Positions 13,561-26,300 of a DNA stretch of 64,000 bases are shown here, one piece after another (position 1 is the first letter of the stretch; the number at the start of each line of letters is the position of its first letter). The translations under genes were made by a program, and so were the position numbers. Below the pieces are notes generated by a model. That model had not been told where the DNA came from. It saw only the letters and a list, made by a program, of their open reading frames with translations, and did not search any database. The DNA lies in the NCBI GenBank assembly GCA_003024785.1, contig PUQB01000718.1:46362-110361 (forward strand), written 5' to 3'. This DNA comes from Selaginella tamariscina. Lineage: Eukaryota; Streptophyta; Lycopodiopsida; Selaginellales; Selaginellaceae.

Positions 13561-13839
13561 TTTGCTCATGGATGTGCCAAGTAAGCTTTTACATTAGATT
13601 CCGTGGGGAGGTGATTGAATGTTCAATTGGCTGTTTGTATGTGGGCCAGTATGAAGTTTCACCTTCACAACATATATAATGACATGCTTATATACACATA
13701 CATAGCTTCAAGACAAGAACACAAACACGAAATGACATTCAATTTTCGGACACAAACACAAAACACAGAAATGAACATGGATAAACCCGGAATAAACAAA
13801 TATTTTCTAGAGTATTTATTTATCACTTATCTCATTTAA

Positions 13840-14280
13840 AAACTACTTGTTAGCATCATAATCATCACTGTCTTCTTTGATAGTCTCAATATCAACGTTG
13901 CTAATTTAAAGAATATTTCCCGCTTGGCTCAATCCCACAAACTTGTCGTAGGAAGTTATCAACTTGGTATTATTAACACAAATATCAAGTCTGTAGTCCG
14001 GCTCACTACCAAGCAATTTCTCTTTTTGAAGCAACATGCCAAAGATGCTGAACAATTGCTCCACAAGTAAGGAAGAACTTGCCTAACTACGCACTTGAAT
14101 TGCCAACCTTTACAAATCTGGACCAAAGAGCCATTGTCATTGCACATAACCTTTTGTTGTATGATCCATCTGGGAGTCCCTAGTGCCAAAACTTCCTTCA
14201 AAGTTCATGTACTGGCAAAATTGATTTTTTTATAATTAACCTATACTGATAATGAAGGAAATGCATCTCCAAATATGTAT
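13840..14280 (-). pseudogene. hAT transposase relic, C-terminal part (block A)
   Basis: Minus-strand remains of the hAT dimerisation region: a GTPRW-IIQQK stretch, a W-rich piece and a VLP..SAS segment before the lost ER-W motif. Its continuation lies beyond the inserted 13.9-kb element, at 28,142-31,200. Block B (54,830-56,690) holds the uninterrupted arrangement, with F-E-G-S-F-G-T-R-D and YMQWWEDNS at 55,080-55,160. Frames are broken. Confidence 0.65.
14273..14280. repeat. 8-bp target-site duplication, left copy
   Basis: ATATGTAT directly before the left terminal inverted repeat. It is repeated at 28,134-28,141 and present only once at the empty site in block B (55,221-55,228), with matching flanks (gcatctccaa / tccaatcctta). 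Confidence 0.93.
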
Positions 14281-14305
14281 GCAAGTTGTAACTAAAATGG
14301 GCATG
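14281..14305 (+). repeat. Left terminal inverted repeat
   Basis: 25 bp beginning GCAAGTTGTAACTAAAATGG and ending GCATG; two mismatches to the right end. Confidence 0.9.
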
Positions 14306-14867
14306 GCTATAGTCCCATTTTTTAATAATTAGCAATTTTAGCTATTTAATTAGCATTTTCTAATATTAAAGGAATATTCTTTAGAATATATGTTTGAAAA
14401 TAGAATATCTTTAAAATATTCTATTTTGTATTCTACCCTTTAATAAATTATAGCATTCATTGAACAAAAATTAATAACATTATAAAGTAGAAGGTATTAA
14501 ATTATTATATATATTGCCTAATATAACAATTAAGAAGAGCATAAGAGGTACATTATATAAATATTGATGTTGTTATTAAATATTAATATTTAAATATAAC
14601 ATTATTAATTAAAAATTTGTAGTAGTAATAATATATATATAAAATCTATAATAATATAGTCAATCTTCCATATCATTTTTTTAAATTTATATAGTTAAGT
14701 ATACAATTTGGTACTATTATTAAAGAGTTTATAATAATTATGAATATTAAATATATGATATTTTATAATTTTGTAATTGCTTTAAGCTTCAGAAAACATA
14801 CATTCCCTTGCAGTTTTGTTAATCGTGACTTTATCAACGCTTCTTGACATCCACCCATATCGAAGAT

Positions 14868-17368
14868 TTAACATTTAAAAACATGCGGTCTTTTTGATTG
14901 GGAGACCATGTTTTCTCTAGGCTCCATATATCTTTCGCTCCCTTCTCGTGTCGCCTTTTTTGTGGTTTGAACATGCAACCTTAACAATATTATTTTTTTG
15001 TGATTACTCAGGTGTGTCGATAATTTGACCCATCCAAATAGGCTGATTATATGACGCATCTGGAGTAATGAACCATCATTAGTTTTGAAGATCCTGGCAA
15101 CAATCAAAGTATGCTTTAGGTTTTTGGTTCTTTGTCCAACAAAGTGTGGGGTTTGCACTTCCACATCACTACTGGCTTCTATGTCGTATATGCTCAGTGA
15201 TGTCATTTCAATCTCCTCTCGCCACCTTGTTTTAGGCCAGAAAGGGTGTTGCAATTCTGTACTTGTGACAGTAGGCCCTTCCAACTCTCGAACAACAGTC
15301 TCCAATAGTCAACCACATGCTTATATAGTTCTGAGTAACCAGTTGCCTTATCAGAATTCTTTGGCATCGATTTTTGAACCCATGCCACATATTTTTGATG
15401 CCATCAATAATAACCTCTTGTTCCTTGAGCTGGGCACTCAATGGAATAGGGTCTGGTTGTCCTTCTAGGAGAAGTGGCTTTCCATCCTCTCCACTTTTGA
15501 AGAGCATTAAGCCCTCTTTCGGTAACCACTCCTGCTCTGATGGCCGTAACTTGTACTGCATAATAGGTATACCATCTCGTATGGAGAAAAAGAATTGTAG
15601 CGGCACAAGGTGACCAAAAAGAATCACTCCCTTCTTTTATATACTCCTTGAGAAATTTTTTGAAGTCTGGCACCTCAGTCACAAGCAAAGCACAACTTTT
15701 TTTGAGATGCAATTTTCAAAAAGATTCATCATATGCGGTAAAGTAAGTGCACTTGTCCTTTTTGTAGAGTTGGAGACCTTGCTGAAGAACGCATCAATAT
15801 CTTCATGAGTGTGACCAACCATAAGGAAACTGAGCGTGATTGTTTCAAACACACCTTTGGCAACAAGCATTGACAAGTATGCTAGCACATATCTAGAAAA
15901 TAAAAGTAAGTATGAGCTTGAGAAACCCTTAAGTAAAATGATTTACCTATTTTTGTTCTCGCCTGCACAATTTATCCATCTGTAAAAGCAAATGACGAGG
16001 AAGCTTATTTGATGTTGAGGACACATGTACACTATTTGAGCTAGATCCCTCCACTGAACCAGAACTCTCAACAGGGCCATCTGTTTTCTATGCAGGCTGT
16101 TGACAATGCCTCTCATATTCCCAAGTAGCCTCAAGTGCAGACGTGTTCATGAGAGCATTATGTAAGGTTGAAGGTGTTGTTTCTGTAAACATTTCCTAAA
16201 TCAGAATGTGGCTCGCATAGAGAGAGAAAGGAGGACAGATGAACGTCCACCTCCTAGTGAAATTGGAGTCGCTAGACCAATGTGGAAGTGAAAGTGTCCA
16301 TATGACTCACAACCGTGTCCATGTGTTAGCACACATGTCAATGAAATCAGAAGTTTCATGACATTTCCAAGGCACTTTGGTGTTGCAAAGAGCTTTGGAA
16401 TGCTGGTCTTTGAATGATCCATCTTGTCATGGATCAAGCACAGGTACTCTGATGGGCGTGACACAGAAAGCATGCGGTGTGCATAGTACTGAGACCGGCA
16501 AGTTTGTTGTGCAATCATGTGGGCCTCCATCTTCTTTGAATGGCAGTGATCTCCACCAAGGTTTTTGCACAAGCCTCTGCAGCCTTCAATGATGTACAAG
16601 TGTCACACTTGAAAAGCTAGAGTGTTTTGCAATCTCCACATCCTTAAAATGAGTATTCCATATGTTGTTGAAGGTACCAGTGCAGATTGCTTGGAGCCCC
16701 ATCAAACTGAGGCACTTGTTCACATGTTCACACAGCTTCAATTGAGTGTAGATTGAAGGCAAAACCTTGAGATTTTCCCTGACCCCTGCATTTGTGGTTC
16801 GGCATTTGTGAGGCATCCTGTCTGCATTTGCTTCCACAAAAGCCTTGAGTATCTCTATGGCTGCCATGATGTGAGAGCGGGTTTTGACCAAGCCAGTGTT
16901 CCCATGAACTGAGGTTCGCGCTCCATCTAGCCACTCATCCCTCCGACGGTAGAACGTGGTCTTTGGGATCCCGTATATACTGTACCAAGCTTTGAAGCAG
17001 ATGGCCACCTTATTAAATACCATGGATGTACTCTGATAACCTGTGTCCGAGGCCATTCCATCAATACACCCAGTTAGTGCAGCATATACAAACTCATGCC
17101 TTTGCTTTTGGGTGAGCATACGAAAGACATGTCTACATTGGGTAATTTCATTCCGGTCTGCCATCTGACAACACTTCTTCTTGCAACAGTCAATCGTGGA
17201 AATGCTCGTAACACTTTCGGAAGATGTAGGATCCATCTTTACCCTCTTGCTGAAACTTGCAGGGGAAGATCTACAACCCATGAATCGCCTTTTTCTTACA
17301 ATAGGACCAATGCAAGGAACCTCTTCAAATATGAGTTGTTCTTCCGGGTTGTTATTATTGAAATCCAA
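14868..17368 (-). CDS. DUF7869-type putative transposase (frameshifted)
   Basis: The start at 17,368 opens a 260-residue frame with a Cys/Lys patch (CCKKKCCQMADR, about residues 62-73), then C-F-K-A-W-Y-S-I-Y-G-I and HGNTGLVKTRSHI, all usual for the N-terminal part of DUF7869-type proteins. Downstream, in other frames, are IHDKMDHSKTSIP (about 16,400), the CAGENKNR motif (15,950-15,975), an intron of 54 bp (15,946-15,893), GHTHEDIDAFFSKVS (about 15,780-15,830) and the C-terminal MQYKLRPSEQEWLPK block (15,530-15,570). The acidic residues of the DKMD, (D)N..ENKN and HEDID motifs look like an RNase-H-fold DDE/D set, which is inference. At least three frameshifts are needed to connect the motifs; one splits the Asp-Asn of the central motif. 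It diverges from the ParB-like gene. Position inside TIRs makes transposase the best guess; I know of no biochemical proof for the family. Confidence 0.75.
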
Positions 17369-17454
17369 CCCAGAATATGTTGAACCATCTTGCCGTCTTA
17401 ATTCAGATGTTCGCCACCATCCCGCCCGGCTCTTCCTTGTCGGAGGGAGTCCAA

Positions 17455-17840
17455 GGCGGGATTAATCCCGCCCACAATTCTTACGACGGGGAATGGGTGG
17501 CGATTAAACCCGCACATAACTCTCTCCAAAACTATGATTTCAAAGAGATCTCGGGATAAATCCTGTCCCCAAATCCTTAAAACAGGGAAGTGGTGGCGAG
17601 ATTAATCCCCCACCCCTTCCCTGCCTCCTAAAATGGTTGGCGGGATTAATCCCGCCGACAACTCTTTCTAATAAATTCTGGTAACTCTTCATCAGTTGAG
17701 AAGGTTATCGGCGGGATTAATCCCGCCACTCTTTTTCAGTGGCGGAGAAGCATTGCCCGAGAGATGGTGGCGGGATTAATCCCGCCACCTCTTCGAAGAG
17801 GCGAAAAAGAAATGGCCGGATTAATCCCGCCGCCCCGGTT
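17455..17840. repeat. Left cluster of the 18-bp palindrome GGCGGGATTAATCCCGCC
   Basis: Four exact copies at 17,455-17,472, 17,639-17,656, 17,710-17,727 and 17,769-17,786, with at least four variants between and after them (for example near 17,500, 17,550, 17,595 and 17,815). The word equals its own reverse complement. The cluster begins 87 bp upstream of the DUF7869 start codon, so it lies in that gene's promoter. Confidence 0.93.
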
Positions 17841-17869
17841 AACCTAGAATATTAAGTTAAAAGGATATT

Positions 17870-19200
17870 TAAACGGGATAAATCCCTAACGGAATATATT
17901 ATAATCCTAATGCATTCCTAAACCCCTAAATTGTAATTTTAAGAGAGAATGTAAGAGAGTGAATCTTTATAAGTATTTTTAAATTTGTTTATAATACTTA
18001 CTTGTAAACAGCACTGAAGGCGCCGTGCTTTCCTATAAAGAATAGCACCCAATTTAATCTCGCTCCTGAGATGATCACTATGAAGAAAAAAGAAGATCTA
18101 AAGAGTGAAAAATACAGAAATGAAGAAACCCTTGCCGGAGAAAGAACCAGATCTGAATTTGAGTGGGAAATTAAATGCATTTTCAAATTTACATGTCAGA
18201 CCGACAATACATATGTCAGAAATTCAAATTTTTTAAAAAGAACAGAAAATAAAAATGAGTTGACACAAATATCCGACACTCTGACATATATACTCTCCAG
18301 TTCCAATGAGTATTTTAAAATTGCATTTAATGTTATTCAAGTGATTCAAGCTGTTTAATATTACGAAATTTTAGACTATATTCTACATTCTAGTATTCAA
18401 GTATATTTATATTATATATATATATATAAATATATACTTATACAATAAATAAATTGATATATTATTATGTATCATTTAAAATATATTCATAGTCTGTTTA
18501 TTATTATTATTTTCTTAATTACTCGAGTATTTAGTTTTCATTTCCTAGTATCAATGGGATATTCTTTATTATTTTATTAATATTTGAAGAATATTCTAAT
18601 ATTAAACCTGATTATCATAATTAAATTAGTCTTGTTCTTAATTATTGCAGTAATTATTCTACATTTGTATATATTAATGGGATTTTCTCAATTAATTTGT
18701 TATTATTTCAAGAATATTCCTGTGTTAAACCTTATTATCAATATTAAATTAATATATATTATTAAAACTATATATGAATATATTAGATAAATGATGTATT
18801 ATTATGTATAATTTAAAATATGTTCATAGTGTGTATATATTAATATCATTTCCTTAATTACTTGAGTAATTAATCTTCTTTATATTAATGGGATATTCTT
18901 TATTATTTTCTTATTATTCCAAGAATATTCCAATATTAAACATGATTATGATAATTAATTTAGTTAATTATTTGAGTACTTAATTTACATTTGTATATAT
19001 TAATGGGATTTTCTCAATTAATTTCTTATTATTTCAAGAATATTTCAATGTTAAACCTTTTTATCAATATTAAATTAATATATATTATTAAAACTATATA
19101 TGGCTATATATTAGATAAAATCATATATTATTATGTATAATTTAAAATATGTTCATAGTGTGTTTATTAATATTATTTTCTTAATTATTCGATGTTTGTT
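17870..19200. repeat. AT-rich spacer with ~340-bp tandem repeats
   Basis: No gene is recognised. From about 18,470 a unit of roughly 340 bp (ATTCATAGT..., GGGATATTCTTTATTATT..., CAAGAATATTC...) recurs near 18,820 and starts again near 19,145. A short open stretch at 18,071-18,358 has no recognisable similarity. Confidence 0.65.
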
Positions 19201-19404
19201 TTGCACACATATATAAACACAATCATAAATTTACACACGCATTACAAGAACTTACAAAAACACATATGCACACACATGCACAACCCTAAACCAAACTGAA
19301 GAAATATGTTGCTTCTTTATTGAACATCATGTTATGATATATATACTCAATCTGTGTGTATGTAACACATTGAATTTACATGTGTAATATTTATATTAAG
19401 CTTG

Positions 19405-19992
19405 TTGGGAGCAAACCCTAAACCCTAAACCCTAAACCCTGTGTATACATGTGTGTACAAAAATAATTTTTCAACACTCTCTCTTCACACCATGCATGAT
19501 CCATCCTAAACCCTAAACCCTAAACCCTAATATGTAACACAATGAATTTACTCATGTAATATGTATGTATGTCTGTGTGTATACACGTGTGTATATATGT
19601 GTACTCTGTATGTATATATGTGTACTTTCTCTCTTCTCTCATACATACACACCATGCATGATCCATGTTAATATGTACTGTCTCTCTTCTCTCAAACATA
19701 CACACCATGCATGATCTATAATATGTACTCGGTCTCTCTTAATATTATGTACTAATATGTATGTATGTCTGTGTGTATAATACACACCATGCATGATCCA
19801 TAATATGTACTGTCTCTCTTCTCTCATATACTATGTATGTATATTGTGTATAATATGTGTAAGTATATATATGTACTAATATATGCAATGTGTACAAAAA
19901 TAATTTTTCAACACTCTCTCTTCTCTCATACATACACACCATGCATGATCCATCCTAAATCCAAAACCCTAAACCCTAAACCCTAAACCCAT
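19405..19992. repeat. Interstitial telomere-like (CCCTAAA)n tracts
   Basis: Three short runs of AAACCCT units at about 19,407-19,440, 19,505-19,530 and 19,957-19,990, interleaved with TATG/GTGT microsatellite and a repeated CACCATGCATGATCCAT word. All units face the same way. They lie inside the transposon, so they are not a chromosome end. Confidence 0.8.
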
Positions 19993-21425
19993 GTAATATG
20001 TATGTATGTCTGTGTGTATACACGTGTGTATGTATATATTATGTGTATTAATATATGCAATGTGTATGTATGTATTGATACACATGAAACTTTAACACTC
20101 TCATGGACACACACATGTTAAATCCCTGCATGATTTATATTTTTGGGGTGTATGTGATACACCCACGCACACGCACGCGCTAATAATATAATGAAAGAAT
20201 ATTCGTTTAGGGCGAATCTATATTTTATTCTTTTTAGGGTTTAAGTATATTCTCAGAAGGAATATTCTATTAGGGTTAATATATATATTTAATTCCTTTA
20301 GGGTTTAGGTATATTCTTAGGGTTTCAAGAGGCGGCGGCTGTGAAATCGGCGGCGGCGGCTGTGCACACAGGTGAGATCTGTGTGTGTGTGTGTGTATGT
20401 ATGTATATATGTATAGGAGTGTGCGTATAATTTATTTATTGATCTATCTCTCGCACACACACGCACACTCCTGTGTATATATGTGTGTGGTGTGTGTTTG
20501 TTTATCTGTATGATTTTATTTGTTTCGCTCACACACGCATACACACGATATACATATACACATATATATATATACATATATACATACATATATTATGTGT
20601 ACCAGTATCTATAAAAAAATTTATTGATCTATCTCTCCCACACACACGCACACTGCTTTACATACATATATATATATATATAATCAATGCATATTAACAA
20701 ATAGTATAACACTAGTTTATATATATGCTTATATATTCATATGGGTTATATATCTATATACACACATATATATATGTGTGTGTTTATCTGTATAATTTTA
20801 TTTATTTATTAGTTTTATCTCTCGCACACACACGCACACTCCTGTGTATAATATGTGTGTGTGTGTGTGTTTATCTGTATGATTTTATTTGTTTCGCTCA
20901 CACACGCATACACACAATATACATATACACATATATATATACCTATATACATATATACATACATATATTATGTGTACCAGTATCTATATAATTTTTTTTA
21001 TTGATCTATCTCTCCCACACACACGCACATTGCTTTACACACACACACACATACACATATATATATATAATAATCAATGCATATTAACAAATAGTATACA
21101 ACACTAGTTTATATATATGCTTATATATTCATAGACTCTCTCTCTTTCTCTATGGGTTATATATCTATATACACATATATATGTGTGTGTTTATTTGTAT
21201 AATTTTATTTATTTATTAGTTTTATCTTTCGCACACACACGCACACTCCTGTGTATATATATGTGTGTGTGTGTTTGTTTATCTGTCTCTTGCACACACA
21301 CGTACACTCCTATACATACATACATATATACATATATAATATATAAATATATATACACACATATATATATATGTGTGTGTTTTTATCTGTATAATTTTTT
21401 TATTTATTAATTTATCTCTCGCACA
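19540..21425. repeat. Complex microsatellite (CA/TG, TATA) array
   Basis: Long TATG, TGTG and CACACG tracts. From about 20,440 a composite unit (TTTATTGATCTATCTCTC, CACACACGCACACTCC, TGTGTGTTTATCTGTATG-like words) repeats several times to 21,425. The apparent reading frames here (Ile-His-Thr-Tyr repeats) are translations of the microsatellite and are not genes. Confidence 0.85.
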
Positions 21426-21444
21426 CATGCTTAAGCCCCTCGAG

Positions 21445-22975
21445 CGGCGGGATTAATCCCGCAGCTATAGGTTTATGGCCTCAGCGGCGGGATTAATCCC
21501 GCCCGCCCACCCATGCCCTGCGCGGAATGCGCGGGTTTATCTCGCCGGCAATGGCCTGTGTGAAGGCCCTAATGGGCGGGATTAATCCCGATGGATTCCG
21601 CGCAGGGCATTTACAGGGGATGGGTGGCGGGATTAATCCCGCCGCATGAGGCTAACCGAAGGGCCTGCATGAAAGATCCTGCACGGAAGGCTAACCGAAG
21701 AGCCTGCATGACCTGTCCTGCGCGTAAGGCGGCGGGATTAATCCTGCCGCCCCAGGGAATTCACGCAGGACATGAACGGCGGGATTAATCCTGCCCCACG
21801 CTCATGCCCTTCGCGGAGGGCGGCGGGATTAATCCCGCCGCTCAGGCACTTCCGCAGGATATAAGCGGCGGGATTAATCCCGCCCCACCCATCCCTGTTC
21901 AAAATGCCGCAGCCAATATATGTGTGAGCGCATCATTTACGAGAGGGCGGCGGGATTAATCTCTCCGAACCTTCATTGCCCGGTGGCGGGATTAATCCCG
22001 CCACCTTCTTTTTTTCCACCATTGGTATGTTGAATCAATCCCGACTAACTCTATCTGAGACGGAGAAGGTTTACAAAATACCAATGGAGGGAACTGAGAA
22101 GGGTGGTGGGATTAATTTCACCATCCCTTACATGGTGGGCGGGATTAATCCCCCGCCTTTTCGGAGCCCCTGAAGGGGTGTGAGAAATAAATCCTGCCCA
22201 ATTCTCTCTGAGAACAAGAAAAGTAAGGTCCAGCGGGATTAATCCCGCCACCTACGGCCGAAGTGAAGGGCCTGGGCGGCGGGATTAATCCTGCCGCGTA
22301 CGCATGCCCTGTGCGGAATCAGGCGGGATTTATCCCGCGCCATTGGCCTGCCTGAAAGGCCTAGGCGGCGGAATTAATCCCGCAAGATTTCGCACAGGGC
22401 ATTGGCGTTTGGCGGGATTAATCCTGCCGACTAAGGCCCGAGTGAAGGGCCTGGGAGGCGGGATTAATCCCGCTGCGTACGCATGCCCTGCGCGGAATCG
22501 GGCGGATTTATCCCGCCGCCATTGGCCTGCCTGAAGTGCCTAGGCGGCGGATTAATCCCGCCCGATTCCGCGCAGGGAATTGGCGTCCGGCGGGATTAAT
22601 CCCGCCGCATAGGGACCGAGTGAAGGCCCTGGGCGGCGGGATTAATCTCGCCGAGTCTTCAATGCCTGTTGGAGGAATGAATCCCGCCACTCTTCGCTTT
22701 TTTCTCCATTGGTGAGTCGGACCAATCCTAAACGTTTCTGTTTGAGACGTAGAAGGTTTACAACATACCAATGGAGAGAATTGGGAAGGGTAATGAGATT
22801 CATTTCACCATCCCTTACATGGTGGGCGAGATTAATCCCGCCTCCTTTCTGAAGTCACTGAAGGGGTGTGAGAAATAAATCCTGCCCAGTTCTCTCTGAG
22901 ACCGAGAAGGGTGGCAAGATTAATTCCGCACTCCGTTCAAGGCCTCCAAAAAGGTGGCGAGATTAATCCCGCCGC
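21445..22975. repeat. Right cluster of the 18-bp palindrome GGCGGGATTAATCCCGCC
   Basis: Six exact copies at 21,486, 21,626, 21,822, 21,867, 21,985 and 22,589, plus about fifteen to twenty copies with one to three changes through 22,970. A second inverted motif alternates with it: ATGCCCTGCGCGGAAT and its complement ATTCCGCGCAGGGCAT (for example 21,513-21,530, 21,594-21,609, 22,565-22,580). The GC-rich cluster stands out sharply from the AT-rich DNA around it and ends about 335 bp before the ParB-like start codon. Confidence 0.93.
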
Positions 22976-23309
22976 ACCTTCCATGTGAATATATATGTGT
23001 ATTAGTATATATAAGTTGCATATCTTCATTTTATTTACTTTTATCATCTTATCATAATTTCGAGTAAAAGCTAGGAATCTATGTAAACTATCCAGAGCTC
23101 ACATTTGTGGTTCTAAAATGAAATGTTATCTTTCTTTTGCACTAGCACAAATGTGAGCTTCGGATAGTTAATTACGTCTACTTCTCTCTGTGTATTATTT
23201 TGTATATTCGGGTTTATACAAGTGTGTGTGCGTTTTATATGATTTGTATTCATAGTGTATTATTTTGCAGAAGGACGATTTGATCAAACAAGGAGATCGA
23301 GTCATTAAT

Positions 23310-26300
23310 ATGGAGTCATCGTCATATTCTGGGTAAGAATTAAAATAAAATTTGTTATACTCGAATACTTGAACTAATCATTTTTGTATTCAGATATGGA
23401 ATTGAGGTGACATTAAAGACAAGAGCAGGAGAAGAGATGGGCAGGGGGATTCTGGAATCAACTTGGCCATATTTTAAGATAAATGGGAAGCGCATTGGAG
23501 CAACCATGGTTGCTGTCAAATTAACCTCTGTCACATCTCATAGACAAGCAAAACAATGGAAAGTAGATTCGCTAGTCAAGCACCCGAAAGCAGGCTGCGA
23601 ACCCAGATTGGACGATTCTCGACAGATATGCCTTGTTCCATCCAATGTCACGTTCTCGGATCCAGAGGTCGTCAGTTACAACATTAATTTCGGGTGGTTT
23701 TGTCGACTTGTGGATAATGACGTTCACGTGTTCACTAATGATGTTGACTTTGGAGTTCTTCTTCAACTCAACGAAAGCCCATCTATGGAGGGGATCCATC
23801 TGGATGTCTACTTCGAAGATCTTCAGACTCATCGAGTAGGTGTATTTGTCAGGAGATATTGCTTCACAATACAGAAAATCAGCAAGTGGAGCAATCTTCC
23901 CTCTTCACATTGAAGAAGAACACAGCGACATCATAAGGGAGATTGAGAGGGTGGCTCGGTCTCAGGTTCTCTACAGATCATGTTCAATTTGCTTAGGAAG
24001 CTTCGGGAGCTGGAAGAGTGTGCCGAGAACACTAGAACAGCTGCAGTCGGGGATCACACATGTTGATTCGGATCGCAAAAGAAAATCATCAATCGTTTTG
24101 TCAGCTGCACCTGTGGCATCTTATGCTGTAATAAGTCACAAGGAAATGATGGGATGAAAAGATTTATCCTTGTAGGGTTAAATATTGTAGCGTCAACCCA
24201 AACTTCAATTACAGGCCACTCAACCAGGAACGTGTAGCTGAGCTCATGGAGAAGATGAAGGACGACAATTCTTATACCGTTCCACATAATGCTGTTTTGT
24301 GTCCATACTATGAAAGAAGGAAGGGCGCTGACAAAGTCTGGATCACAACACCAGAACAACTCATGAAGATTCAGACGGAGAATAGAAAATCTATCAAGTA
24401 CTACATCATTAGTGGCCAGCACACAATAACGGCAGCCCAACGACTTCTCGATGAAACACAACAAAGGAACGATGGCAACAAAACTTTCCGAGCATACCCG
24501 TGAGAAGCTGACAAAAAGATCGGCGTTTTTAGCTAAGCCGAATCTTCACAATCGAGCAGTACCATAAGTTATCGGCGGAATGGGACGCTGCCGACACCAA
24601 CCACTACAACAGCAAAATATGGGAGAAGTTTAAACACACGCGAGCCGTGTGGGAATCTCTTCAGCGACCACAAAGAGCTACCGCAGGAATACACAATCTG
24701 CGGAATACCGGGTAAGCAAATTGTTTGGGCGGGATTTATCTCGCCGGTATATTAATCTGTCTTTTTCCTCAGAGAGTTGAAGAAATTGCAGCAGTTGATT
24801 TTGCCCAGGTGGGCGGGAAGGAAACATCCTTTCTGATGATGTTGATTTCTTGCCCCGAAGATAGGATCTTTGCCAAATGGTTGGGGATTATGGAATCCTT
24901 TTCAAAAGGAACACTGAAGAAGAAGCAGACAAGTGAAGGGGAGCCCTCAGAAAAGTCTGCAAAGAAACCCAGTAAGACGCCGAAGGCTAAGTCTGTTCAA
25001 TCTACAAAGGATGTAGACAACGATTTCAAGCTCACATGGTTGAAGCCTTTAAATGGAACAACGATGGAGGAGATGGAAGTCTTGGCTGATTTGGTGATCG
25101 ATGGCAAACTACAAATTAATAACAGCAGCCCAACCTCTCCTTTTCATCTCAAGGCAATGGAGTTGAAGACGGTCAGGCATTTCAAGGAGTGGTTGGGAAT
25201 ACACTGCCACAAACTGGGTTGGACCTCGACTTCAACATATGAAGAGGTCAGCAAATATTTGCATGTGACGAACGATGATATGCTTGTCGAATGGGTGAAC
25301 CAATCGGAAGATCTAGGCAAGAATCTATTGCACGCCAACGCCAAAAAGGAGAACATTGGGATGACGCCTTCTCTTATGGCAGTCCTTCAGCAGCGGAGAA
25401 CCGAATTGAACCTTATAAAGGAGGATGCTACGAATCACGACAAGCCCTACAGATGTTTGTTGTTAGATTCGGAGACTTTATGGGGTAACATCACTGCTTG
25501 TAGGAAACCGTTTCAATTGTTCGTGATGGATCGGGGTGTCAAAATCTTTCGACAGATAGGGGCACTAGAGGATCTGGTGGAGAAACTTAGCCGTGCAAGC
25601 ATATACATAGAAGGTATTTATTATTGAATTCATGCTTGCGCTCTTCACTGATACCTACTTTTTCAGGTATTTATTTCTTGATTCTTGCTCATGTCACCGA
25701 TACTTTTGCCTTCGCCTTCGCCAAGAAGAATAGACATCGTTGGACAGGATTTTATATGAACGATGCTAATCCCAAGTGCATTGATACGTTGTTCACTTGG
25801 TTGTTAGGAATGCGCCAAACAATTTCAAGCTTCCAAATGACTGGCCAGGCATCTGTTTGCACTCCAACGGCCCTGAACCTCCATCCGATACACCGATAGG
25901 TATGAGTGACGTATTCGGCAATGTACGTTATCCAAACATTACAAGTCAAGCGGCACGGAGCATCGTCAACTTGATCAGGGGTCCTCACAGTGATGCGTGG
26001 GTTTTTGACTACTGCACTAGGGGGTCCGTCTTGAAGGAGTGTTACCTTCGGCATACATGTGTGTTTGCCGTTGAAAAGGATAAGACCATGGTTGAGGACC
26101 TGAACAAGTGGATAGATTGGGTCTCAACTGAGTACCCCAACGAATCCATAAAGGCGTATTTGAGAAAGTTCCCTCCAGATAAGTGCGATAGCTCTGAAGG
26201 TGAATCTGGTTCAATCTCGGAGTCTGAGAACGAACTTCAATCAGATATTAGACCGGAAGTTATCTCGAGGAGTACAGAACATTCGCACACTCCAGGACCC

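Noticed and set aside
19405-19992. Possible chromosome end, from (CCCTAAA)n runs
   Set aside because: The runs are only three to five units long, are interleaved with microsatellite, and lie inside a TIR-bounded element with known DNA on both sides.
20317-21410. Open frames rich in Ile, His, Thr and Tyr
   Set aside because: They are translations of CA/TA microsatellites with no conserved domain.
21445-22975. CRISPR-like array from regularly recurring palindromes
   Set aside because: The repeats are irregularly spaced, degenerate, and in a plant nuclear transposon. No cas genes are present, and the symmetric 18-mer is the unit rather than a repeat-spacer pattern.
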